A stretch of 12,131 bases of DNA from CAVSUR01 sp052143655 (GTDB taxonomy: Bacteria > Actinomycetota > Actinomycetes > Streptosporangiales > Streptosporangiaceae). The notes below the pieces were generated by a model. The model searched no databases and was not told the origin of the DNA. It saw only the letters and a program-made list of their open reading frames with translations. The DNA is taken from the NCBI GenBank assembly GCA_052143655.1, contig JBKQSL010000039.1, forward strand, positions 1 to 12,131, in the 5' to 3' direction. Both the position numbers and the translations under genes were made by a program. Positions 6,914 to 12,131 of the stretch are shown piece by piece; positions within the stretch are counted from its first letter, which is position 1; every line of letters begins with the position of its first letter.

Positions 6914-6932
6914 GGCAGCCCGCCGGGCTGCC
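6914..6932 (+). terminator. Terminator hairpin after the cupin gene
   Basis: GGCAGCCC-GCC-GGGCTGCC is a perfect 8-bp stem with a 3-nt loop, 28 nt past the cupin stop. There is no U tract. A second short palindrome (CCCGCAGCGGG, 6934-6944) follows directly. Confidence 0.65.
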
Positions 6933-7037
6933 TCCCGCAGCGGGCAATGCGCAGAATCTGGCCTGGTCACGTGCCGGACCTGGGGATCGGGGGTATGAGT
7001 TCAGCCGCAGTGCCTGCTGGTATTTCCGCGGGCCGTC

Positions 7038-8552
7038 ATGGAGGGGGACCATGACCATTCGCATTCCGCTGCCGTCGACACCGCCGCCGCCGTCACCAGC
7101 CCGGGGGACAAGCGCCCGGTGACGCTCGCGGGCACCGGACTGCCCGGCGGGGTCACCGCGGCTGGCGTGGTGGATCTGGCAGGGCTGTCCGCTCCGGTCA
7201 CCGTGGCCGAGATCGAGCTGTCAGAGCCGGTCACAGTCACGCACGTCTCCCTGGCCGGGGAGGCGGCTGACGGCGCGCCGCGTCCGGCTGCCGGCGATGA
7301 GCCAGCCGCGCCGGGCGGGAACTCGGCGCTCGTGCTCGCCCGGCTGCATGCCATGCCGCTCGGCACCATCACGGTCGAGGCACCGGGCGGGATTGTGCCG
7401 GCCGGGCCATGCGCCACCGCGGCATGGGCCGCGCTGCGGCCTGCGCTCGGCACGCACCTGCACGCCGATGGCCTGGCCGCGCAGCCGCCCGTGCCGGGCC
7501 CCGAAGACGGCTGGTCCCCGCCCTGCTGGCTCGATGAGAGCGTGCGGTCAGCAGCCCGCCGGCCGATGATCTCCGTCCTGGTCGCCACCCGGGAACGGCC
7601 CGGAACCCTGGCCGCCTGCCTGGACTCGCTGGCCCGGCTGGACTTCCCGGACTACGAGGTCCTGGTCATCGACAACGACCCGGTCACGGACGCGACGGCC
7701 CGGCTGGTGGCCAGCCGCGCGGACGGCCGCCTGCGCTACGTGCGCGAGCTGCGGCGGGGCCTGGCCGCCGCGCACAACCGCGGGCTCGCCCTGGCCGACG
7801 GGGACATCGTCGCCTGCACCGACGATGACGTGATCGCGGACCGCCGGTGGCTGACCGAGATCGCCCGGGCGTTCGCGCTCTCGGCTGACGTCGGCTGCGT
7901 GACGGGCCTGATCATGCCGGCCGAGCTGCAGACCCCGGCTCAGCTGATGCTGGAGGCGCACGGCCAGTTCGGCAAGGGGTTCCGGCAGCGGATCGTCAGC
8001 AGCGCCGAGCGACCCGCCGATCCGCTCTTCCCGTTCAGCGCCGGCCAGCTCGGCTCGGGCGCCAACATGGCGTTCCGCCGGGACAGCCTGCGGGCGGCCG
8101 GCGGGTTCGACCCGGTCATCGGGGCGGGCACGGTGGCCCGCGGCGGCGACGACCTGGCCGCGTTCTTCACCATGCTCGCCGCCGGGCACAGCCTGGTCTA
8201 CCAGCCCAGCGCACTGGTCTGGCACCGGCACCGGCGCGACGCCGCGTCGCTGGCCGGCCAGGCCTACGGGTACGGCGTCGGGCTCGGCGCCTACCTGACA
8301 GCCGTCCTGGTCCGGCATCCGAGGATGCTCGGGCAGGCGCTGCAACATGCGCCTGCCGCCCTGCGGTACGCATTCGACCCGGCCTCGCCGCGCAACGCGC
8401 GGACCGGCCGCGACTGGCCCCGCGAGCTGACGCGGCAGGAGCACCGGGGCCTGCTGTTCGGGCCGGTTGCCTATGGCCTCAGCCGGTGGCGGGCCCGCGG
8501 CGCGGACCGCGCCGCCAGCGCCAGGCCCGGGGCCGATGATGACGACGGCTGA
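7038..8552 (+). CDS. GT-A fold family 2 glycosyltransferase with an N-terminal extra module
   Basis: This encodes up to 504 residues. The catalytic GT-A domain begins near residue 176 with ISVLVATRERPGTLAACLDS. VLVIDNDPVTDAT follows, then GLAAAHNRGLALADGD and the metal-binding acidic triad D262-D263-D264. A substrate-binding part reads GSGANMAFRRDSLRAAGGFD and is followed by GGDDL (D371, D372). No membrane anchor is obvious, so it is probably cytoplasmic or membrane-associated. Residues about 28-170 form a separate module (VTVAEIELSEPVTVTHVSLA, LVLARLHAMPLGTITVEAPG) that, from memory, also precedes other actinobacterial GT2 domains; its role is unknown. ATG 7038 has no Shine-Dalgarno. GTG 7119, in the same frame, is overlapped by the stop of a small ORF with a strong ribosome site, and may be the real start. 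The gene overlaps the downstream deacetylase, suggesting joint glycan synthesis and modification. Confidence 0.85.
   Translation: MEGDHDHSHSAAVDTAAAVTSPGDKRPVTLAGTGLPGGVTAAGVVDLAGLSAPVTVAEIELSEPVTVTHVSLAGEAADGAPRPAAGDEPAAPGGNSALVLARLHAMPLGTITVEAPGGIVPAGPCATAAWAALRPALGTHLHADGLAAQPPVPGPEDGWSPPCWLDESVRSAARRPMISVLVATRERPGTLAACLDSLARLDFPDYEVLVIDNDPVTDATARLVASRADGRLRYVRELRRGLAAAHNRGLALADGDIVACTDDDVIADRRWLTEIARAFALSADVGCVTGLIMPAELQTPAQLMLEAHGQFGKGFRQRIVSSAERPADPLFPFSAGQLGSGANMAFRRDSLRAAGGFDPVIGAGTVARGGDDLAAFFTMLAAGHSLVYQPSALVWHRHRRDAASLAGQAYGYGVGLGAYLTAVLVRHPRMLGQALQHAPAALRYAFDPASPRNARTGRDWPRELTRQEHRGLLFGPVAYGLSRWRARGADRAASARPGADDDDG
7051..7122 (+). CDS. Possible 23-residue leader ORF overlapping the glycosyltransferase
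   Basis: ATG 7051 follows GGAGG (7040-7044) at a 6-nt spacing. The frame encodes a Pro-rich peptide (MTIRIPLPSTPPPPSPARG…) and stops at TGA 7120-7122, sharing GTGA with an in-frame GTG (7119) of the glycosyltransferase. A 4-nt stop-start overlap is typical of translational coupling. The alternative is that this is the native N-terminus of the transferase, split by a one-base error. Confidence 0.35.
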   Translation: MTIRIPLPSTPPPPSPARGTSAR

Positions 8553-9363
8553 ACCGCCGGGCTGGCGGGCAGCGGCCGGCACCGGGCTGGACCGCACGCC
8601 GATTCTCGCCTACCACGCCGTATCGGCCGACCCGCCCGGCTGGATAGCGCCGTTCGCGGTGACCCCGGCCATGTTCGCCGCGCACCTGGACGTCATCGCG
8701 GCCAGCGGCCGCCAGGCGCTGACCATCTCGCAGTACGCCGACGCGCTGCGCGGGGCGGCGCCTCCGCCCGGGCCCGCCGTGCTGATCACCGCCGACGACG
8801 GCTTCGCCGATTTCGCCGAGCAGGCCCTGCCTGCCCTGACGGCACGCGGGATGCGCAGCACGCTCTATGTCACCACCGGCGCCCTCGCCGACCGGCCGCG
8901 CGACACCGTGCTGCCGGCCGCGGCGATGCTGCGCGGCCGCGACCTGGCCGGGCTGGCGGCCGCCGGGGTGGAGATTGGCGCCCACTCGCACACCCACCGC
9001 CAGCTTGACCTGCTCGGCGACGAGGCCGTGACGGCTGAGCTGGCCCGCAGCCGGGACGTGGTCGCGGACTGCCTCGGGCAGCCGGCCCGCAGCTTCGCCT
9101 ACCCGCACGGCTACTGGCGGCGGCGGATGCTGCGGCTGGTGCGGGCCGCGGGCTACGACTCGGCCGCCGCGGTCGGCAACGCGCTGAGTGTCCCGGCCGA
9201 CCGGCTGCTGGCGCTGCCGCGGCTGCTGGTCATGGCCGACACCGATCCCGCGGCGCTGCGCGGCTGGCTGGACGGGTCGCAGGCACATCCGGGCCGCCGG
9301 CTGCGGCGGGTGGCGGCGTTCGGCTGGCGCCAGTATCGCCGGTGGACCGGCCCGCGAGCGTAA
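8536..9363 (+). CDS. Polysaccharide deacetylase (NodB homology, CE4-like)
   Basis: About 275 residues. Deacetylases of this fold remove N- or O-acyl groups from glycans using a divalent metal. Motif 1 reads LITADDGFADF (D87, D88; the usual TFDDG with F to A). Motif 2 is H150-SHT-H154, the metal-binding histidines. Motif 3 is RSFAYPHGYW. The opening TPILAYHAVSADPPGW and the FAVTPAMFAAHLDVI stretch are typical of this family next to glycosyltransferases. ATG 8536 (or 8539) was chosen because it overlaps the transferase stop by 17 nt and the domain starts soon afterwards. A longer reading from 8467 lies wholly within the transferase gene. No signal peptide or anchor is seen, so the substrate may be a cytoplasmic or lipid-linked glycan made by the neighbour. 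The C-terminus is basic (RRLRRVAAFGWRQYRRWTGP) and could contact membrane lipid. Confidence 0.87.
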   Translation: MMTTAEPPGWRAAAGTGLDRTPILAYHAVSADPPGWIAPFAVTPAMFAAHLDVIAASGRQALTISQYADALRGAAPPPGPAVLITADDGFADFAEQALPALTARGMRSTLYVTTGALADRPRDTVLPAAAMLRGRDLAGLAAAGVEIGAHSHTHRQLDLLGDEAVTAELARSRDVVADCLGQPARSFAYPHGYWRRRMLRLVRAAGYDSAAAVGNALSVPADRLLALPRLLVMADTDPAALRGWLDGSQAHPGRRLRRVAAFGWRQYRRWTGPRA

Positions 9364-9386
9364 CGCCCCAGGGCGGCCGGAGCGGG

Positions 9387-9527
9387 TTACCGGGGCCGCG
9401 TCGGGATCAGCCGGCGCAGCCAGGACGACCAGGACACCGACCAGCGCTGGCATTCACACAGCGCGCAGTCCGAGCCGGCCCGGTAGTGCCGGTGCGCGGC
9501 ACGCTGGTGACCGCACTTGCACAGCAC
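9387..9527 (-). CDS. Small Cys/His-rich (zinc-ribbon-like) protein, 46 residues
   Basis: GTG 9527 is preceded by GGAGG (complement of 9534-9538) at an ideal 6-nt spacing, and the frame ends with TAA at 9387-9389. The protein has the pattern CxCGH-x4-HxH-x6-CxxCxC-x2-W (C3, C5, H7, H12, H14, C21, C24, C26), which strongly suggests zinc or another metal. After W29 comes SVSWSSWLRRLIP, a short amphipathic, basic tail. From memory, the HYRxGxDCxLCxC pattern recurs in actinobacterial proteins, sometimes at the C-terminus of longer ones; no function is known to me. The gene is convergent with the deacetylase, 23 nt away. The same frame stays open upstream to 10004 but passes through a tandem repeat and a decayed hydrolase, so the short reading is preferred. 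Confidence 0.6.
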   Translation of the reverse strand: MLCKCGHQRAAHRHYRAGSDCALCECQRWSVSWSSWLRRLIPTRPR

Positions 9528-9533
9528 CGCGCA

Positions 9534-9538
9534 CCTCC
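9534..9538 (-). promoter_or_regulatory. Shine-Dalgarno of the small Cys/His protein
   Basis: GGAGG within GGGAGGT on the minus strand, 6 nt before GTG 9527. It decides the short start. Confidence 0.55.
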
Positions 9539-9550
9539 CGCCTGCACCAT

Positions 9551-9595
9551 CGCTCCGGTCAGCACCGCTCCGGTCAGCACCGCTCCGGTCAGCAC
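9551..9595. repeat. 15-bp tandem repeat, three copies
   Basis: CGCTCCGGTCAGCAC is repeated three times exactly with no spacer, followed by a partial copy. It lies just upstream of the small Cys/His gene on the minus strand. The unit length is a multiple of 3, so it keeps all frames open (for example GADRS repeats on the minus strand). This explains the long spurious ORF there. Confidence 0.9.
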
Positions 9596-9678
9596 CGTGC
9601 CCCAGGCCGCGCCCGGGACGGCAACAGTCTGCCGTATCAGCCCGGCGCAGGCTCGCCCGGCCGCGCGCGGCCGGGCGG

Positions 9679-10019
9679 CTACGGCGGGCAGCCCTGCTCG
9701 AACTCGGCCAGCTGGCCAGCACCACCGGCTGGTCCGCCCGGCGCAGGGCGATGATCCGCTTCCGCTCTGCCTCGCTGAGCGGTCCGTACATCCCGTCGGA
9801 CGTGGCCGCTATGACAGTGCCAAAGGAGGTCCTGGTCACCGCGCAGCATGGGCTCGACCTGGCGCAGGGCGCCCTGGAGCGCCAGCTACAGCGGCTGGTC
9901 GATGCTGACGACCCCGCAGGCCGGGTGCGCGGCCGCATGTGCGGTGGCCACCATCCCGCCGAGCGAGTGGCGCCGATGCAGCTCATGGCGGCCGCATATG
10001 GCACTCAGAACCAGCACAG
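9679..10019 (-). pseudogene. Alpha/beta-hydrolase remnant
   Basis: The minus strand reads RRHSLGGMVATAHAAAHPAC then GVVSIDQPL. This is the nucleophile-elbow region of an alpha/beta-hydrolase; GHSLGG is usual, and the first Gly is Arg here. It is followed by an in-frame TAG (9886-9888). Reading through gives LALQGALRQVEPMLRGDQ. Near 9830 the homology moves to another frame (SFGTVIAATSDGMYGPLSEA then ERKRIIALRRADQPVVL), typical of the cap or late region. A last piece in the first frame (GQLAEFEQG) ends at TAG 9679-9681. The N-terminal third is unrecognisable or missing, and the C-terminal part with the catalytic His is absent. With one stop, at least two frame changes and lost ends, this is a pseudogene. 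The exact family is uncertain. Confidence 0.72.
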
Positions 10020-10075
10020 AACCTAGCCCGGCAAGCTCTGTGAGCAGCAGATGACGATAGTACGGAGGACATGCG

Positions 10076-10375
10076 ATGAGCTGGTTCTGGATGAACATTT
10101 CCCTGGGTGCGGTGTTTTTCCTGGCGATGACCCTGATTCCGCTCTGGATGGTGATCCGGCACCCGGATGCCAGGTCGCGGGGAGCGGCCGGGCTCGCTGA
10201 CATCGAGGCCCGCCGGGCCGAAGTCCGGCCTGTCCGGGCTCCCGCCGCGGCGGCGGCCTCCCGGACCATCATGGACCGGACTGGCGCTGACTGGACCGGC
10301 TCGGACTGGACCGACTCGGACTCGGCTGGCGGGCCGGACCGCGAGCTGTTGCTGGCCGGCGGCGCCCGCCGCTGA
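10076..10375 (+). CDS. Small single-pass membrane protein with acidic Thr/Trp/Asp tail
   Basis: 99 residues. GGAGG at 10064-10068 lies 7 nt before ATG 10076; an ATG 6 nt earlier ends at once in TGA. Residues 5-28 (WMNISLGAVFFLAMTLIPLW and onward) form one hydrophobic helix, followed by RHPDARSR. The positive charge after the helix predicts N-outside, C-inside. The middle is Ala/Arg-rich. The tail has an imperfect repeat of Asp-Trp-Thr units (TGADWTGSDWTDSDS), encoded by short imperfect DNA repeats (about 10270-10330). I do not recognise a function. Short one-helix proteins opening WxNIxLG and ending the helix IPLWxVxRHP seem common in actinobacteria. It lies 95 nt before gltX on the same strand, but gltX appears to have its own promoter. 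Confidence 0.7.
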   Translation: MSWFWMNISLGAVFFLAMTLIPLWMVIRHPDARSRGAAGLADIEARRAEVRPVRAPAAAAASRTIMDRTGADWTGSDWTDSDSAGGPDRELLLAGGARR

Positions 10376-10456
10376 GCCAGCGGCCGCGCCGGACCTGGCG
10401 GCTGGGCGCCGACCGGCTGAGCACCATCGACCGAGCAGCGACCGACCGGGCGCCGA

Positions 10457-10462
10457 TAGACT
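10457..10462 (+). promoter_or_regulatory. -10 box for leaderless transcription of gltX
   Basis: TAGACT matches TANNNT and lies exactly 8 nt before GTG 10471, which has no Shine-Dalgarno. The spacing is the same as at the cupin gene (6510-6515). Confidence 0.5.
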
Positions 10463-10470
10463 CAGCTGCT

Positions 10471-11883
10471 GTGACATACTCGCCCGCCGGCCCCGTCCGG
10501 GTCCGCTTCGCCCCCTCGCCGACCGGCGTGCTGCATGTAGGCAGCGCCCGGTCGGCGCTGTTCAACTGGGTGGTGGCCCGCCAGACCAGCGGAACCCTGG
10601 TGCTGCGGATCGAGGACACCGACGCCTCCAGGAACCGACCGGAGTGGACCGAGGGCATCATCCGGTCCCTGGACTGGCTGGGCATCAGCCCGCCCGGCTA
10701 CGAGGGGCCCTACCTGCAGTCGCAGTTCCTGGCCGAGCACCAGGCGGCGGCCCGGCGGCTGCACGGGGCCGGCCGCGCCTACTACTGCGACTGCACCCGC
10801 GACGACGTGCTGGCCCGCACCGGCGACTCGCACCGGGGCTACGACGGCTTCTGCCGCGACCGCGCGCTGCCGCCTGGCCCCGGCCGGGCGCTGCGCTTCC
10901 GCACACCTGATGTGGGCAAGACGGTCGTGGTGGACCTTGTGCGGGGCGAGCCGTCGTTCGACAATGCGGCCCTGGAGGACTTCGTCATCGCCCGCGGTGA
11001 CGGCTCAGTGCTGTTCCTGCTGGCCAACGTGGTCGACGACATCACCCAGCGGATCACCCACGTGATCAGGGCCGAGGAGCACCTGCCGAACACGCCCAAG
11101 CAGCAGCTGTTGTGGGAGGCACTCGGGCACGAGCCGCCGGTCTGGGCGCACGTGCCGGTGATCGTGAACGAGAAGCGGCAGAAACTGTCCAAGCGGCGGG
11201 ACAAGGTCGCGCTGGAGGACTTCCGGGACGAGGGGTACCTGGCCGCGGCCATGCGCAACTACCTCATGCTGCTGGGCTGGGCGCCGCGCGGCGACGCCGA
11301 GATCGTGCCGTGGGAGGTCATCGAGCAGCAGTTCCGGCTGGAGGACGTCAACCCGTCCCCGGCCTTCTTCGACGTGAAGAAACTCCGCGCGTTCAACGGC
11401 GAGTACATCCGGGCGCTGCCGGCCGATGAGTTCGCGCGGGCCTGCCAGCCGTGGCTGCAGCCGCCGGCCGCGCCCTGGCCGGCTGGCCGCTTCGACCCGG
11501 CCGTGTTCGCGGCGCTGGCGCCGCTGGCTCAGACCCGGGTCGCGGTGCTGTCGGAGATCACGGCCATGGTCGACTTCGCCTTCCTGGACTCCCCGGCCAC
11601 TGACGAGGCTTCCTGGGCGAAGGCCATGAAGGGCCCGGCGGCGCAGGTGCTGGCCGCGGCCAGCACCGCCTTCGCCACCGTGGCCTGGGAGGCCGGGGCG
11701 CTGCGCGCCGCGCTGGAGGAGATCGGCGCCGGCCTGGGCCTGTCGCTGAGCAAGGCGCAGGCCCCGGTCCGGGTCGCGGTCACCGGCCGCACGGTCGGGC
11801 TGCCGCTGTTCGAGTCCCTGCAGGTGCTCGGCCGGGAGACCACGCTGCGCCGGCTGGCCGCCGCCAGCAGCGCACTCGGCTGA
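10471..11883 (+). CDS. gltX: Glutamyl-tRNA synthetase
   Basis: This class I aminoacyl-tRNA synthetase charges tRNA-Glu with glutamate (and possibly tRNA-Gln, in organisms using the amidotransferase route). It has 470 residues, full length for the family. The Rossmann fold opens RVRFAPSPTGVLHVGSARSA; H22-V-G-S is the HIGH motif. VLRIEDTD follows. The insert carries C106-x-C108 and Y124-x3-C128, a zinc-site pattern. The GluRS-typical ITHVIRAEEHLPNTPKQQLL precedes K238LSKR242, the KMSKS motif. NYLMLLGW and the helical anticodon-binding C-terminus complete the protein. Compared with the roughly 490-residue form I recall from Streptomyces, the sequence is closer to a variant seen in other actinobacterial lines; whether a second copy exists cannot be seen here. 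GTG 10471 is the only good start, with a TANNNT box 8 nt upstream and no ribosome site. Confidence 0.95.
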   Translation: MTYSPAGPVRVRFAPSPTGVLHVGSARSALFNWVVARQTSGTLVLRIEDTDASRNRPEWTEGIIRSLDWLGISPPGYEGPYLQSQFLAEHQAAARRLHGAGRAYYCDCTRDDVLARTGDSHRGYDGFCRDRALPPGPGRALRFRTPDVGKTVVVDLVRGEPSFDNAALEDFVIARGDGSVLFLLANVVDDITQRITHVIRAEEHLPNTPKQQLLWEALGHEPPVWAHVPVIVNEKRQKLSKRRDKVALEDFRDEGYLAAAMRNYLMLLGWAPRGDAEIVPWEVIEQQFRLEDVNPSPAFFDVKKLRAFNGEYIRALPADEFARACQPWLQPPAAPWPAGRFDPAVFAALAPLAQTRVAVLSEITAMVDFAFLDSPATDEASWAKAMKGPAAQVLAAASTAFATVAWEAGALRAALEEIGAGLGLSLSKAQAPVRVAVTGRTVGLPLFESLQVLGRETTLRRLAAASSALG

Positions 11884-11902
11884 GATCGCGCCCGGCCCGG
11901 CA

Positions 11903-12131
11903 CTACCGCCCCAGGCTGGCCGCCGGGACCGGCCGCCATCCCAGCCGCCCGGCCAGCTCAGCCGGACCGGCCGGACTGGCCGGACCGCGGAACTGCCGCC
12001 GGTAGGCGGACCAGGTACAGGCACGCGTCGATGCCCGCGGCCGTGCCCGCGCTGGTGATGACCGGGCCGTCCTGGACGTAGAGCACCGACGGGTCCACCT
12101 TGGCCGCCGGGTAGAGGCAGGCGAGCCGGTC
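11903..12131 (-). pseudogene. GlxA/FtrA-like AraC regulator, DNA-binding domain deleted; 5' end outside window
   Basis: From the right edge the minus strand reads DRLACLYPAAKVDPSVLYVQ, then DGPVITSAGTAAGIDACLYLV, the end of the DJ-1/PfpI-like sensory domain of GlxA-family regulators. In intact proteins the next part leads into about 100 residues of AraC-type helix-turn-helix. Here, at about 12005-12012, the sequence instead shifts frame into AYRRQFRGPASPAG…, which resembles the extreme C-terminus of such regulators, ending at TAG 11903-11905. In the original frame a TGA occurs at 11958-11960. The simplest reading is an internal deletion with frameshift that removed the whole DNA-binding domain. 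It is convergent with gltX, 19 nt away. The N-terminal family call is strong; the C-terminal match rests on a short motif. Confidence 0.75.
11961..11987. repeat. 9-bp tandem repeat, three copies
   Basis: GCCGGACCG, GCCGGACTG, GCCGGACCG follow each other directly, inside the tail of the GlxA-like remnant. The unit keeps frame. Confidence 0.8.

Noticed and set aside
7548..8597. 349-codon minus-strand ORF
   Set aside because: Antisense to the glycosyltransferase, which has clear motifs. Gly/Arg/Pro-rich text with no start signal.
8479..9453. 324-codon minus-strand ORF
   Set aside because: Antisense to the deacetylase; the motifs are on the plus strand.
9551..9595. Short repeats as a possible CRISPR array
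   Set aside because: The 15-bp units are directly adjacent with no spacers; it is a plain tandem repeat.
9387..10004. 205-codon minus-strand ORF as one protein
   Set aside because: Only its last 46 codons (Cys/His pattern) and a central piece (hydrolase fragment) look real. They belong to different features joined through repeat DNA.
11005..12024. 339-codon minus-strand ORF
   Set aside because: Antisense to gltX. It overlaps the GlxA remnant only in a frame without its motifs.

Overview
The window is a GC-rich stretch of about 12 kb, apparently from an actinobacterium. The signs are strong GC bias at third codon positions, long spurious antisense ORFs, GTG starts, leaderless-looking promoters and actinobacterial family types: STAS-PAS regulators, DUF4389 and GlxA-like regulators. 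An order such as Streptosporangiales is only a guess. I saw no rRNA, tRNA, CRISPR array, transposase or phage gene.

The left third (1-2049) is mostly decaying accessory DNA. It holds a frameshifted excisionase-type antitoxin with no toxin beside it, the 3' fragment of a cupin gene, one intact DUF4389 membrane-protein gene (minus strand), and a secreted serine hydrolase (beta-lactamase/D,D-peptidase fold) that has lost its catalytic core and carries a frameshift. About 1.1 kb with no recognisable gene follows (2060-3157), including a patch visibly richer in A+T than its surroundings.

The centre (3158-6523) holds two convergent, related signalling proteins. One is STAS-PAS-PAS plus a short C-terminal helical module. 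The other is a coiled-coil-rich N-terminus, PAS, and the same module. The module resembles the dimerisation helices of NarL-type histidine kinases, but the phosphoacceptor His is replaced and no ATPase domain follows, so both look like kinase-less sensors or adaptors. A probable bidirectional terminator separates them. A small single-domain cupin gene follows, with a leaderless-type promoter and a clean terminator hairpin.

Next comes a two-gene glycan unit (7038-9363): a GT-A glycosyltransferase with an extra N-terminal module, overlapping by 17 nt a NodB-type polysaccharide deacetylase. Downstream are a 46-residue Cys/His-rich protein on the minus strand (GTG start, strong Shine-Dalgarno), a 15-bp tandem repeat, a decayed alpha/beta-hydrolase, and a single-pass membrane protein with an acidic tail.

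The right end has an intact glutamyl-tRNA synthetase gene with a leaderless-type start. A GlxA-like regulator runs in from the right edge; a deletion appears to have removed its AraC-type DNA-binding domain. In all, five coding remnants in 12 kb, at least three with internal deletions or frameshifts, are the most striking large-scale feature. The kinase-less PAS pair and the small Cys/His protein are the best candidates for little-described biology.
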